From: a virus
IMG/VR virus record: IMGVR_UViG_3300035681_000001
Span: 1-64,000 of that record
Reading direction: 5' to 3' (one strand)
Length of the DNA: 64,000 nt
Below the pieces are notes generated by a model that saw only the letters and a list, made by a program, of their open reading frames with translations, did no database searches and was not told the origin of the DNA. The translations under genes were made by a program, and so were the position numbers. The number at the start of each line of letters is the position of its first letter. Position 1 is the stretch's first letter. Positions 49,899 through 58,248 of this stretch are shown here, one piece after another.

Positions 49899-50318
49899 AT
49901 GACATCCGACAGATACAACTCAATAACTCGTGCATCACAAGCAACTTATAAAACTCAACTAACAAAAGTCAAGATCAAAGCTGGACCTGATCCAGTTTAC
50001 CTAGTAGCCATAGTGGTAAACGACAATGACTACTACTTTACTTTCTATAACCTACTAGAAACTGTTGTTCGAGTTCTTAAGTGGAGACCTAAGGCCTCAA
50101 AGGAACACATAGAATACCTAATAAAACAAGGTATCAAATATCACTACCTAGCTTTTCAAGCTACTGAAGAATCCAATCTTGAAGCGCAGGAGAGTTACTT
50201 ACTGAAAAAAGTTCAAATACTTTTTAATGAAGAAGCTCAAAAAGATATTGAAACAAAAGATCATGACCACGGGGCATGGTACTTAGTGACACATTCAAGT
50301 CTAATCAACAGCTATTAA
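49899..50318 (+). CDS. hypothetical protein (139 aa)
   Basis: Start at ATG 49899 (MTSDRYNSITRASQATYKT); the frame extends to 49830 but overlaps the previous gene and is not needed. The alpha/beta layout (VYLVAIVVNDNDYYFTFYN) has no known match. Confidence 0.6.
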   Translation: MTSDRYNSITRASQATYKTQLTKVKIKAGPDPVYLVAIVVNDNDYYFTFYNLLETVVRVLKWRPKASKEHIEYLIKQGIKYHYLAFQATEESNLEAQESYLLKKVQILFNEEAQKDIETKDHDHGAWYLVTHSSLINSY

Positions 50319-50347
50319 CTCACACTTTTAGCTCCTTACAACCATAA

Positions 50348-50818
50348 ATGACAAACCCTCACACAACTCAACCTAAATCCTCACTAAAAAATACCAGAGG
50401 TTACGCAGCTGTAGGACTGTATAAACCTAAGACTCCTGAAAATGTAGGAGCTGCTATACGTGCAGCTTATTGTTATGGAGCTGTATTTGTAGCTCAAAGT
50501 GGTGTCCGTTATGAAGGTAGTGCTCTAGATACTGCCAAAGGTCACAGACACCTACCCCTACTTACAGTAGACAGTCTAATTAACACCATACCTCATGATT
50601 GTGTGGGGGTGGCCGTAGACCTACTGCCTAACGCTCGGAGCCTAGTAGACTACACACACCCAGAACGAGCTCTTTACGTGTTCGGTCCTGAAGACGGAAC
50701 GCTACCTGCAGAGCTCGTAGAACACTGCAAAGACGTAGTATACGTACCTACTAGGTACTGTATGAACCTGGCAGCTACGGTAAATGTTGTTTTGTACGAT
50801 CGTTTAGCCAAAACATGA
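50348..50818 (+). CDS. SpoU/TrmH-family RNA 2'-O-methyltransferase
   Basis: A 156-aa SPOUT methyltransferase. Family motifs: PENVGAAIRAAYCYGA (motif 1), ALYVFGPEDGTL (motif 2) and MNLAATVNVVLYDRL (motif 3, trefoil knot, binding AdoMet). Length matches the bare catalytic domain. It probably methylates tRNA ribose. It overlaps the next gene by ATGA. Phages use such enzymes to adjust or protect tRNAs, which fits with the tRNA genes here. Confidence 0.93.
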   Translation: MTNPHTTQPKSSLKNTRGYAAVGLYKPKTPENVGAAIRAAYCYGAVFVAQSGVRYEGSALDTAKGHRHLPLLTVDSLINTIPHDCVGVAVDLLPNARSLVDYTHPERALYVFGPEDGTLPAELVEHCKDVVYVPTRYCMNLAATVNVVLYDRLAKT

Positions 50819-51276
50819 TTCAGTTGCAAAAACTGTTTAAAAGAACTCGTAAAACTACACTTGACCTGCAGCACCCAACACCAAACCTACAACACGTCGG
50901 TTTAGCCACTGAAGAAGAACTTAAAAAGTTTGCTCTAAAACACGGTGGGGGCTACTACAACTGTGATTGTCAAGAAGAAGCTGATGCATTAACTAGAACA
51001 CACGTGGATTTTGCTAAAAAACTACTAGAGCAGTACGGTAGCTGCGTGGAAAATAATGAAGTGTCAGTGGAACGTGAGGTTTACCCTTTTATCATCAGCT
51101 TTGGTGAAAGTTACACTATCACCCTTCCTAACGGAGGTCAATATAACTTTAGTGTTGACAACCAAGGAACAATACGTGTTGCTTGTGTAGAAGGTGATTC
51201 ACATGCACTTTTCTACATACCTAAAAACTGCGTACAGTACTTCATAGACGGACTGCTGAAACTCAAACAAGATTGA
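50815..51276 (+). CDS. hypothetical protein (153 aa)
   Basis: A 153-aa protein coupled by ATGA to the methyltransferase gene. It has a short basic N-terminus, a middle with YYNCDCQEEADALTRTHVDF, and a beta-rich C-terminal half (YPFIISFGESYTITLPNGGQ). No recognised domain. Confidence 0.6.
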   Translation: MIQLQKLFKRTRKTTLDLQHPTPNLQHVGLATEEELKKFALKHGGGYYNCDCQEEADALTRTHVDFAKKLLEQYGSCVENNEVSVEREVYPFIISFGESYTITLPNGGQYNFSVDNQGTIRVACVEGDSHALFYIPKNCVQYFIDGLLKLKQD

Positions 51277-51298
51277 AGCAACTGACTTGACCAATTCA

Positions 51299-51473
51299 AT
51301 GAAAAAACTAAAAGGTCTAGTGACCAGTAGCCGCAGTTCTAATTTTGTCAGGCTGGGGTACAGGAATTATCTTAGCCGGCGGATTCTGGAATACAGTAGG
51401 AGCTACTGTATTCTTTCCTTATGGAGTTGCAGTAGCAACTCGTGTAGTACTCAAGCACTTTAACGTATTATGA
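51299..51473 (+). pseudogene. small membrane protein interrupted by an apparent +1 frameshift
   Basis: ATG 51299 opens MKKLKGLV in one frame. The next frame continues as PVAAVLILSGWGTGIILAGG then FWNTVGATVFFPYGVAVATR and ends at TGA 51471-51473, overlapping the next ATG as ATGA. The hydrophobic sequence looks like a real one-helix membrane protein and the ATGA coupling supports this reading. Joining the two requires dropping one base near 51323. Either a sequencing or real frameshift, or programmed recoding. Confidence 0.45.
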
Positions 51474-51679
51474 CTGCCGAGCCTTTGATAACAGCTCAAA
51501 AAATGACTGCCAAGGACGGTACCACCTTAGGCTGGTACTTTTGTCATCCAGAATTTTACTGTGACTTTGAGCTAGAAAACGGAGTTTGGAGCGTGTACTT
51601 CAGAGATAGAACAAATCAGGCTAAAAACAGCGAGGTTTATGCTGAGACAACAAGCAACAGAAAGGCTGCTCCTCCTTAA
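51470..51679 (+). CDS. small hypothetical protein (69 aa)
   Basis: A 69-aa protein with a beta-rich core (GTTLGWYFCHPEFYCDFELE). Coupled to the membrane protein gene by ATGA. The last ~10 residues overlap the frame of the next gene. No family recognised. Confidence 0.55.
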   Translation: MTAEPLITAQKMTAKDGTTLGWYFCHPEFYCDFELENGVWSVYFRDRTNQAKNSEVYAETTSNRKAAPP

Positions 51680-51692
51680 GGCAGTACTACCT

Positions 51693-51914
51693 ATGAAGGT
51701 AAACTTACGTTTACACGACGGTGTAACTAACCAAGAAATAAAACTCTTCCCAACCCCAAGTAGGATTACGTTCCAATGTTTAGCTGAAGCCGAGCCTGCT
51801 AAGATACGTGAACGTTATTTAAAATGGCTGGCCACTAAACTACCTGCAGAAATAGTAAGCCCACACGTATCAGAAGTGCTAGCTGTTAAAAAACCTAAGT
51901 TCTCAAAAGACTAA
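51693..51914 (+). CDS. small hypothetical protein (73 aa)
   Basis: Start at ATG 51693 (MKVNLRLHDGVTNQEIKLFP). The frame is open from 51639 but its upstream part shadows the previous gene. Basic C-terminus (VKKPKFSKD). Family unknown. Confidence 0.55.
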   Translation: MKVNLRLHDGVTNQEIKLFPTPSRITFQCLAEAEPAKIRERYLKWLATKLPAEIVSPHVSEVLAVKKPKFSKD

Positions 51915-51931
51915 AAAAAGTAAAGCGTAAG
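51913..51931 (+). promoter_or_regulatory. recurring phage motif before the nucleotidyltransferase
   Basis: AAAAAAAGTAAAGCGTAAG ends only 7 bp before ATG 51939. Close to the copy at 6757 (AAAGTAAAGCGT). The short distance to the start argues against a -35 role here and for a leader or RNA-level role, or a start further downstream. Confidence 0.4.
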
Positions 51932-51938
51932 AAAACCA

Positions 51939-52763
51939 ATGCTAACTACACACAGCCTAATTCTACAAAAACTAGAAACAGTAGCTACAGAACAAGCAAT
52001 AAGCATTATATATGCTACAGAATCTGGTTCTAGAGCTTGGGGATTTGAGTCTCCAGATTCAGACTGGGACGTAAGGTTTTTCTACTTGCGTCCTACTGAT
52101 TACTATTTACTTAACTTTGAGTCTGCAAAAAGAGACTGTATTGATGCAGTAGAGTATCCTGTTCAGTCAGACAACATAGACCTTTCAGGATGGGACTTAC
52201 ATAAAACGTGCAGGTTACTACTAAAATCAAATCCAGCGGCTTTAGAGTGGTTGAATTCTCCACTAGTCTACGTTAACCAGTGTCAACTACAGCAACAATT
52301 AAAAGCCCTAATACCTTTAGTGTACAACCGCCGGTCGGCAATGTACCACTACCAACACATGGCTCAAGTAAATTGGAGAAAGTACATATCAAAGAAGAAT
52401 CCGCTGTTACTCAAAAAGTACCTATACGTACTGAGACCTATATTTGCAATGCAGTGGATAGAAGCCTACGAGAGTCCAGTACCTATGCTGTTCGATGAAT
52501 TAGTAAGTGCTGTAAATTTACCCACAGCAGTAAAAACAGAACTGGACGATCTGCTAGCACTTAAACGAGCAAGCTCAGAAAAAGAATATGGTGCACCTCT
52601 GCCAGCTATACATTCTTACATAGCTGATCACATAGACTCACCCTCACGTATAGTGGCCACTCGTACGCCGCAAGCTACTGAAGCTGCTAAAGCAGCAATA
52701 AGACAAGTTTTCTTTGAAACCTTAAGACTAATAAATGGTAGGTACCTGCCACTACCTAACTAA
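51939..52763 (+). CDS. nucleotidyltransferase (YcgL / RNA-repair polymerase-beta-like)
   Basis: A 274-aa nucleotidyltransferase of the polymerase-beta superfamily. The signature is ATESGSRAWGFESPDSDWDV at ~residues 26-45, with the GS and D-x-D pattern (SDWD) of the catalytic site. The remainder resembles YcgL-like proteins annotated as 'RNA repair pathway' nucleotidyltransferases (memory). It ends 14 bp before a shortened tRNA-like element, so a tRNA end-repair or modification role is attractive, but this is inference. Confidence 0.8.
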   Translation: MLTTHSLILQKLETVATEQAISIIYATESGSRAWGFESPDSDWDVRFFYLRPTDYYLLNFESAKRDCIDAVEYPVQSDNIDLSGWDLHKTCRLLLKSNPAALEWLNSPLVYVNQCQLQQQLKALIPLVYNRRSAMYHYQHMAQVNWRKYISKKNPLLLKKYLYVLRPIFAMQWIEAYESPVPMLFDELVSAVNLPTAVKTELDDLLALKRASSEKEYGAPLPAIHSYIADHIDSPSRIVATRTPQATEAAKAAIRQVFFETLRLINGRYLPLPN

Positions 52764-52777
52764 CTAAAATAAACCCA

Positions 52778-52845
52778 GGGTCGTTAGCTCAGTAGATTAG
52801 AGCTGCCCTAAAACATTAGCCATTGGTTCGAATCCAATACGACCC
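52778..52845 (+). tRNA. shortened, degenerate tRNA-like element
   Basis: Acceptor arms GGGTCGT and ACGACCC pair perfectly. D-stem GCTC/GAGC and T-arm ATTGG-TTCGAAT-CCAAT are intact. Acceptor and D-stem start are identical to E. coli tRNA-Lys from memory. Between the D-stem and the T-arm only 18 nt remain, where about 23 are normal, and no good 5-bp anticodon stem can be drawn (best partial CTA/TAG). The D-loop also lacks the GG pair. Length 68 nt. Either a decayed tRNA, a processed remnant or a tRNA mimic. The anticodon cannot be named. Confidence 0.6.
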
Positions 52846-52880
52846 GTTAACCCAAGTTAAACCACCTAGTCTCAGTCCTA

Positions 52881-54071
52881 ATGAATGCCGCTGCACTTCA
52901 AGAAATTCTGACTCTGAGTCAAGTAGCTAAAAGTTACGGTATCGAACTAGGTGGTAATGAGTCTCAGACCTGCCCTTTTTGTGGCGGTGCTCGACAACTA
53001 CGTACTACCCGAAACCGTTGGTATAAGTGCTACAAATGCAACCGTAAAGGAGACATATACCAACTGCTACAAGACCTAAAAGTTACTAATAGCTTTAAAG
53101 AATCTTTCAACATACTAAAACGTCAAGCTGTTAATTCCCCTGAATACAAAGCTTATCGCTTTAGAGTTGACGTACTAACCAGAGCTTTTGAAGCTTACCG
53201 ACAGCGAGTTGTAGTAAAACCAGATGCCCCGCTAGGGTATTATGCTGGCCGGGGTTGGACTTTTAGGCACGGAGAAATAGGTTACGCAGATTCACACCAT
53301 ACCTTACGTAACGCAGGGTTCAGCGTGGAAGAACTAACTGCGGTAAGCTTAATAGCCTACGGTACTGAAGTATACTCAAACCACTTAATATTCCCCATAC
53401 ACAACTACGAAGGTGAAGTGGTTCACTTTTCAGCTCGTGCTCTAGACCCTACTGATGAGCTTAGATGGAAACATACTTCTGGTACACCACGTATTAACAA
53501 CTTTTTGTACGCAGCTAACAACTTAAAAGAGTCCAGCTACGCTGTAATATGCGAGGGTATTTCAGACACTCGCTCGCTAATAGAACTCGGTGAGCCTGCT
53601 GTAGGTGTACTCGGTGTCACTATACCCCTAGTACAACATGCTAACTTGTTTCGACATTGCAAGTGCCTAGTGGCTTTCTTTGATCGAGACCGTTACGCCA
53701 AAGGAACTGAAAAAGAAGGTCAATACAAATCCTGGTCTCAGGTCACACCACACCTAATAGATCTAGCTGTAGAACTCAAGATCCCAGTGTTGTGTTTGAT
53801 GACACCAGATTGGTCTGGCGTCAAAGATGCTAACGAATACCTCAGTGCTATAGACTATGACCTAAGCACTTATCAAAAGTGGGCATCCAAGTCTTACCAG
53901 CACTTACACGTACTAGCTGCAGAAATACACACTAACGACTTAAGTCAGCACCCTAATTTGTGGAGACTGCACGCTGCAGTACCTAACGCACCAGCCTTAG
54001 AACAATTACAAAACACGATACTACAACAGCACACCAGTTGGGCAGACTACCTTTTAGCACTACATGCCTAA
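52881..54071 (+). CDS. DnaG-like DNA primase
   Basis: A 396-aa primase. A zinc ribbon lies at C31, C34, C50 and C53 (CPFCGGARQL; YKCYKC). The catalytic TOPRIM region includes YAVICEGISDTRSLIE followed by GVLGVTIPL and LVAFFDRDRYAKG (the E and DxD residues). No helicase domain is fused. It would lay primers for the phage replisome. It begins 35 bp after the tRNA-like element. Confidence 0.9.
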   Translation: MNAAALQEILTLSQVAKSYGIELGGNESQTCPFCGGARQLRTTRNRWYKCYKCNRKGDIYQLLQDLKVTNSFKESFNILKRQAVNSPEYKAYRFRVDVLTRAFEAYRQRVVVKPDAPLGYYAGRGWTFRHGEIGYADSHHTLRNAGFSVEELTAVSLIAYGTEVYSNHLIFPIHNYEGEVVHFSARALDPTDELRWKHTSGTPRINNFLYAANNLKESSYAVICEGISDTRSLIELGEPAVGVLGVTIPLVQHANLFRHCKCLVAFFDRDRYAKGTEKEGQYKSWSQVTPHLIDLAVELKIPVLCLMTPDWSGVKDANEYLSAIDYDLSTYQKWASKSYQHLHVLAAEIHTNDLSQHPNLWRLHAAVPNAPALEQLQNTILQQHTSWADYLLALHA

Positions 54072-54864
54072 ATACTATTTGTATGTAGAGCCACAAACTC
54101 GCATACTAGCCGGCCCGGTGTCAGTATGCGGGTTGTACGCACCTGAGCTACTACCTACCACTCACCCTAAAAAGTGGGTAGACGAGGCTTTGGCTGATCA
54201 TAAGCTCTACTTTGTTCATTATTACGTATGGCCCGACGAGTTAAACTTTGATACCTTACAACGCAGAACAGAAGCTGTGTGCGCTCGGTTGTTCTTTCAG
54301 TCTCAAACCAGAGCCACATATCACCGTTTAGTTAAAGACGTACCATACTCCTACAACTACGCTATTTATTACGAGCACTGCCCGGCACACTACCGTGTAG
54401 CCGCTTATTTATGCCACCGGTACCGGGTAAACTTAGTCACCACACACTACGCACTAGTTTACCCAGAGTACTCTCTAACCAAACACTGGGGCTATCGCAG
54501 TAGCCTGCACCTAGAAGAAATACTGGTCCACGGACCTCGAACAGACTTTCACCACTTAGGGTTAAAAGAAACCCTAACTGAATATTGGTTAGGTCAAATA
54601 CTAAGCGGTAATCCTAAGTATTTAGCAAAACCATACCCACCTAAGTGGTGGGGATCCGAACCCTTTGGGGATACTGTAAGTCACTTAATGCAGCTTAGCG
54701 GTACTCCAGAACATCAAGCTTGGGTAAGGGACGAGACCACCCTACTTAAAAACAACAAAGCAAAGCTTAACGAAAAGAAAATCCGTCGTAGGTTGTTACT
54801 GCACCAATGGCAAAGTATTCAGAAAAACTTAATAGTTTGTGGGCCGCCCAACCTGCCTCACTAA
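54064..54864 (+). CDS. hypothetical protein (266 aa) downstream of primase
   Basis: A 266-aa protein rich in aromatic residues and His (MPKYYLYVEPQTRILAGPVS), overlapping the primase end by 8 bp. The C-terminus is basic and helical (NKAKLNEKKIRRRLLLHQW), compatible with nucleic-acid binding. No catalytic motif recognised. Probably a replication accessory factor. Confidence 0.65.
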   Translation: MPKYYLYVEPQTRILAGPVSVCGLYAPELLPTTHPKKWVDEALADHKLYFVHYYVWPDELNFDTLQRRTEAVCARLFFQSQTRATYHRLVKDVPYSYNYAIYYEHCPAHYRVAAYLCHRYRVNLVTTHYALVYPEYSLTKHWGYRSSLHLEEILVHGPRTDFHHLGLKETLTEYWLGQILSGNPKYLAKPYPPKWWGSEPFGDTVSHLMQLSGTPEHQAWVRDETTLLKNNKAKLNEKKIRRRLLLHQWQSIQKNLIVCGPPNLPH

Positions 54865-55253
54865 ACACCCTACAAAAACTATTAAGGATAGACCGATTAG
54901 CCTGTCTAGAACTAGAAGACGACGTAGCGTTTAATCACAACTTTAACGCTAACTGGTTTTTCGTCTTAATGATCCACTTGCTAGACACCTACTTAACACT
55001 AGGTTTAGATCCTACTGAACCACTAGTTAAAGAAATAACCACACACCACGTTTACCGTTTCCAGCGTGCGACAATCTTAAACACAGATCCTGAAGGTAAG
55101 TACCAACGTCTACTACACTATACTGTTCTCAGAGCAAAGCTTAGAGGACTAGTTGACAATTTACTTGGGTCTGGATCAGTCTCTAAACAACACCGGAATA
55201 GCAGTGAGCAACGGGAAGCAGACTGTAGTAACCCTGCAGAAATCTCCTGTTAA
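54807..55253 (+). CDS. hypothetical helical protein (148 aa)
   Basis: A 148-aa mostly helical protein that overlaps its neighbours by 58 bp upstream and 101 bp downstream. Its body (LLRIDRLACLELEDDVAFNH) looks real, whereas the last ~35 residues under the RuvC-like frame are Ser-rich and may be an incidental tail. Family unknown. Confidence 0.5.
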   Translation: MAKYSEKLNSLWAAQPASLNTLQKLLRIDRLACLELEDDVAFNHNFNANWFFVLMIHLLDTYLTLGLDPTEPLVKEITTHHVYRFQRATILNTDPEGKYQRLLHYTVLRAKLRGLVDNLLGSGSVSKQHRNSSEQREADCSNPAEISC

Positions 55254-55716
55254 ATTGACTGAACTGGAAAAGCTATATGAACTAGAGCTCCTACTGCAGA
55301 ACTTGATCCAAGTACTAAAGCCTAAAAGGATCTACTTAGAACAAGTCTATTACGTGCGCTTCAGGATCAAGTCAGCACTTTCTTTGCTACGGGTAGAGAC
55401 TACCTTGAAACTAGTGTGCTTACGAGAAAACGTGGAATGCACCAGTCTGTCAGCCAACCCCAAAGAAGCTGACTCATGGCCCAAGCTCATAGGAGCTACT
55501 AGCACTAAAGAAGCCACCGCAAAACTGTTCCTACCTAAGCTGAACGACGATTCCACCACAGACCACGAAACTGATGCTTTAGGTATCCTTTATGCAGGCA
55601 TAATAAAAGACACTACACGCACTAAAACTGGTATGATGAGGGCGCCAATCATAAGGATCAATGCCCGAGACTTTAGAAAAGACCCCGGATCAGTCACAAA
55701 CTGTTTCCTACAGTAG
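55153..55716 (+). CDS. RuvC-like / RNase H-fold endonuclease
   Basis: A 187-aa protein from a TTG start (MTIYLGLDQSLNNTGIAVSN). Catalytic acids of the RuvC fold are in place: D8 in GLDQSLNNTG, E63 in YLEQVYY, and DHETD (D137, H138, D141). Length and order match single-domain phage resolvases. Probably cuts branched DNA during recombination and packaging. It overlaps the upstream gene by 101 bp. Confidence 0.85.
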   Translation: MTIYLGLDQSLNNTGIAVSNGKQTVVTLQKSPVKLTELEKLYELELLLQNLIQVLKPKRIYLEQVYYVRFRIKSALSLLRVETTLKLVCLRENVECTSLSANPKEADSWPKLIGATSTKEATAKLFLPKLNDDSTTDHETDALGILYAGIIKDTTRTKTGMMRAPIIRINARDFRKDPGSVTNCFLQ

Positions 55717-56818
55717 ATTGTCTGCTTACCTAGAATGCCCTCAAAAATACCGTAACAAATACGTTGATCGACTGCCCGTCACACAACCTCTAGAAGACTA
55801 CTTTCTTAAGGGCACCTTAAGTCACCGGATCCTAGAAGAGTACCTACAAGGCGCCACTATCGAAGACGCTACTAATCTAATCCTCCCTGATTGGGTGGTA
55901 AATAACTGCCTGATCCCTTTGGGTGCAACTAACGATACTGAAGACCTATATGAGCTAGCTGACTCCAGCGGGTTAGATTTTGACTTACTGGAACGTTACG
56001 TACATCCCACAGCTGAACTGTTGTACAGGTGCTCAGCTAACTACTCAGGTGATGAGCCCATTCGGAAAAATGATGGTTCAGTACCAGCAGACCCACTAGC
56101 GTATCCACCTTCACAATTCAAAAGAGAGTACGAACGACAGCACCTACACTTACTAAAAGCAGAACTAGACACCCAAGCAGCTCAAGCTTCTGTTGCTTTC
56201 AGGCGCTTTTCACTGGCAGATACTGCAGCTATTGCACTGTCTTACGTAGTAGGCTTCAAAGTGCCTGAATACGTAGATCATACCGTAGCAGTAGAATTTG
56301 ATCTGTCAAAAGCCAAAACCGTTTGGGATGTAGACGAATACTGGAACGGGGCTATTGACTGGGTGTTTAAGATGAAAAACGGAGCTACGGTGATTTGTGA
56401 TCACAAATCAGAAAAAAGAAAACCGTTAGGAATCGAAGTACTATTCCACTCACAACTTAATCTTTACGCTCACCTTTACTACGAACAAACAGGAATACTA
56501 GCCGATTACCTAGCAATCAATCATCTGCCGTCAGGAGAACTCGTACTAGCCAAAGTAGACATAGACGTAGTTCAGCAGAACTATTTGTATTGGCTGTCAG
56601 TACGAGACAAAATCAAAAGCGACCGTAATAGCAACCAATGGACAAAGCAACTGCCTACCAAATACAACTCCCCATGTGTACGTAGACACTGGAAAAGCAA
56701 CGCCTTAACACAAGTTTGTCCTCACCTTACTAGCTGCTGGCCTCAGTATGCAGAATACCTAGGGGTAGAACTGGAGCCTTTCTTAAACGAACAATCCTTG
56801 CAAAATGCCGGTATCTAG
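55661..56818 (+). CDS. Cas4/RecB-like PD-(D/E)XK exonuclease
   Basis: A 385-aa nuclease. It starts with YSRLSAYLECPQKYRNKYVD (RecB-type motif with Cys-containing turn) and has GAIDWVFKMKNGATVICDHK (D, and D-x-K), the PD-(D/E)XK catalytic centre, followed by Q-x(2)-N-x-Y-A (HSQLNLYAHLYY). C-terminal Cys residues (SPCVRRHWKS, QVCPHLTSCW) could hold an Fe-S cluster like Cas4/AddB. Probably a 5'-3' exonuclease for recombination. It overlaps the upstream gene by 56 bp. Confidence 0.88.
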   Translation: MPETLEKTPDQSQTVSYSRLSAYLECPQKYRNKYVDRLPVTQPLEDYFLKGTLSHRILEEYLQGATIEDATNLILPDWVVNNCLIPLGATNDTEDLYELADSSGLDFDLLERYVHPTAELLYRCSANYSGDEPIRKNDGSVPADPLAYPPSQFKREYERQHLHLLKAELDTQAAQASVAFRRFSLADTAAIALSYVVGFKVPEYVDHTVAVEFDLSKAKTVWDVDEYWNGAIDWVFKMKNGATVICDHKSEKRKPLGIEVLFHSQLNLYAHLYYEQTGILADYLAINHLPSGELVLAKVDIDVVQQNYLYWLSVRDKIKSDRNSNQWTKQLPTKYNSPCVRRHWKSNALTQVCPHLTSCWPQYAEYLGVELEPFLNEQSLQNAGI

Positions 56819-57635
56819 AGGCGAGTTATATCAATACTTATCAAAGCGAGTGGGCATATCCAAAGCCACAGCTAAAGACTGCCTAACCGCTTTGAGTGAG
56901 TACACTGCTATCCAACTAGGTGAAGGCTTAAAAGTCACGTTACCTGGTATCGGTGTACTCAGCCGAACAAAAGTAAACCAGCGAGCCCGATTAAAAATAA
57001 CCACGGGCTCAGTGTTGTCTAAATACCTAAGCCTAGCTCGTCCGTTAAAACGAGAATACTTCTTAAAACACGGGTTAAAGCCACCTACCAGACTTACTCA
57101 ATTTGATCGCTGGATAAACCAAGCAGGTACTGCTTACTTAGCTCAGGTTTCTAAAAACCCCTTAAGTACGAAGTGGTTTAATACCGTCCACTTTAGTCTG
57201 TTGGCTTACTTGCAGTCCTCATTTATTTGGGGGCACGTTTGGGTGCACCCTATAAGCCATGAAACGTTTAGTGCGGACTTAATAAAAACCAAACTAGTAG
57301 CCTACCAACACATCGACTTAGACTCCTACCAAAAACTGTTCCTAGTATGGATTAACTTAAACGATCGGCACCGCACAGCTGAGTCTTTCGGCTGGTCTGA
57401 GCAGGTGTTGTACGAAGGGTGGAAAAAAGCTCTTAACGGCCTGTTACTACTGTTACTGTTCCCAGAGCTAGATCCTATACTTGGAGAAATCCTAATTCAA
57501 GATGTACGACCTAGACCAAGAGAAAGTGGCCCTGGAACGCGCTCAAAGCGCCATGGCCTTTATCGAACAACTGGAATTTATAACTCATTCTTTAGAAGCA
57601 ATCAAGAACAGCGCTCCACTGACACTACATGCTGA
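56805..57635 (+). CDS. HU/IHF-like N-domain fused to a long C-terminal region (276 aa)
   Basis: Residues ~1-90 match HU/IHF proteins: RGELYQYLSKRVGISKATAK (helices), then EGLKVTLPGIGVLSRTKVNQ (the beta arm with G-x-G) and KPLKREYFLKHG-like end. The C-terminal ~185 residues are not HU and have no family. The last ~42 codons lie under the HTH gene and look like a frame shadow (Arg/Ser-rich), so the true end of the fold is earlier. It may compact DNA or bend it for recombination. Confidence 0.65.
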   Translation: MPVSRGELYQYLSKRVGISKATAKDCLTALSEYTAIQLGEGLKVTLPGIGVLSRTKVNQRARLKITTGSVLSKYLSLARPLKREYFLKHGLKPPTRLTQFDRWINQAGTAYLAQVSKNPLSTKWFNTVHFSLLAYLQSSFIWGHVWVHPISHETFSADLIKTKLVAYQHIDLDSYQKLFLVWINLNDRHRTAESFGWSEQVLYEGWKKALNGLLLLLLFPELDPILGEILIQDVRPRPRESGPGTRSKRHGLYRTTGIYNSFFRSNQEQRSTDTTC

Positions 57636-58221
57636 GCTAGAAGCAGTAATAACTAGAAGCCGAGCGGTTTACGCTATGGTAAACGATTCAGAAGTAGAGT
57701 TCGATATAGTGGCTGAGCGTCGGAATTTATCAACTCAGTCTTTATCCAAGATAGAACGGCTCGGTCTAGGTAAAGAGATCGTACGTTTAAGACTGGAAAA
57801 CCGACTGAACATAAAAGAAATAGCCGAGAAGTTCAGCTTATCTACAGCTACCATCAGTCAGTTCCTGAAGGTCTACGATCAAGCTAAACCTGACGAACAA
57901 GCTAAAATGCGCCGTACTAGTATCTTTGATACAGGCGAGCAATACGAGCGGCTGGGTGTTAAGTTGGACCTTTTGTTCGCACAAGTCCAAAGCTCAGATC
58001 AGCAAGTTAGCGTACAAGTATTAGGAGAGATGCGTAAAACCATCGAGTCAGCCGAACGGTTCATGACTAAATACTCAGAAAGGGAAAAAATGGAGCGTGT
58101 GCTGTTGATTATTCAAGAAATACTACAAACAGAACTCCCAGAACGTAGGGTAGAAGTCATGAAAAGGTTCGCAGCTTTAGGTCTGAAAGGAGCCACACCA
58201 GCTTCTTCTTTAGCCGTTTAA
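57502..58221 (+). CDS. HTH protein, ParB/terS-like regulator (239 aa)
   Basis: A 239-aa protein that overlaps the previous gene by 134 bp in another frame. Residues ~90-120 carry a clear HTH: LRLENRLNIKEIAEKFSLST followed by ATISQFLKVY. The N-terminal third and the C-terminal half are long coiled coils. The fold (coiled coil, HTH, coiled coil) fits small DNA-binding proteins such as regulators or small-terminase-like subunits. The actual start may be a downstream ATG (e.g. 57553). Confidence 0.65.
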   Translation: MYDLDQEKVALERAQSAMAFIEQLEFITHSLEAIKNSAPLTLHAELEAVITRSRAVYAMVNDSEVEFDIVAERRNLSTQSLSKIERLGLGKEIVRLRLENRLNIKEIAEKFSLSTATISQFLKVYDQAKPDEQAKMRRTSIFDTGEQYERLGVKLDLLFAQVQSSDQQVSVQVLGEMRKTIESAERFMTKYSEREKMERVLLIIQEILQTELPERRVEVMKRFAALGLKGATPASSLAV

Positions 58222-58248
58222 AACGATAAATACAAGATTTTTGTTGCT

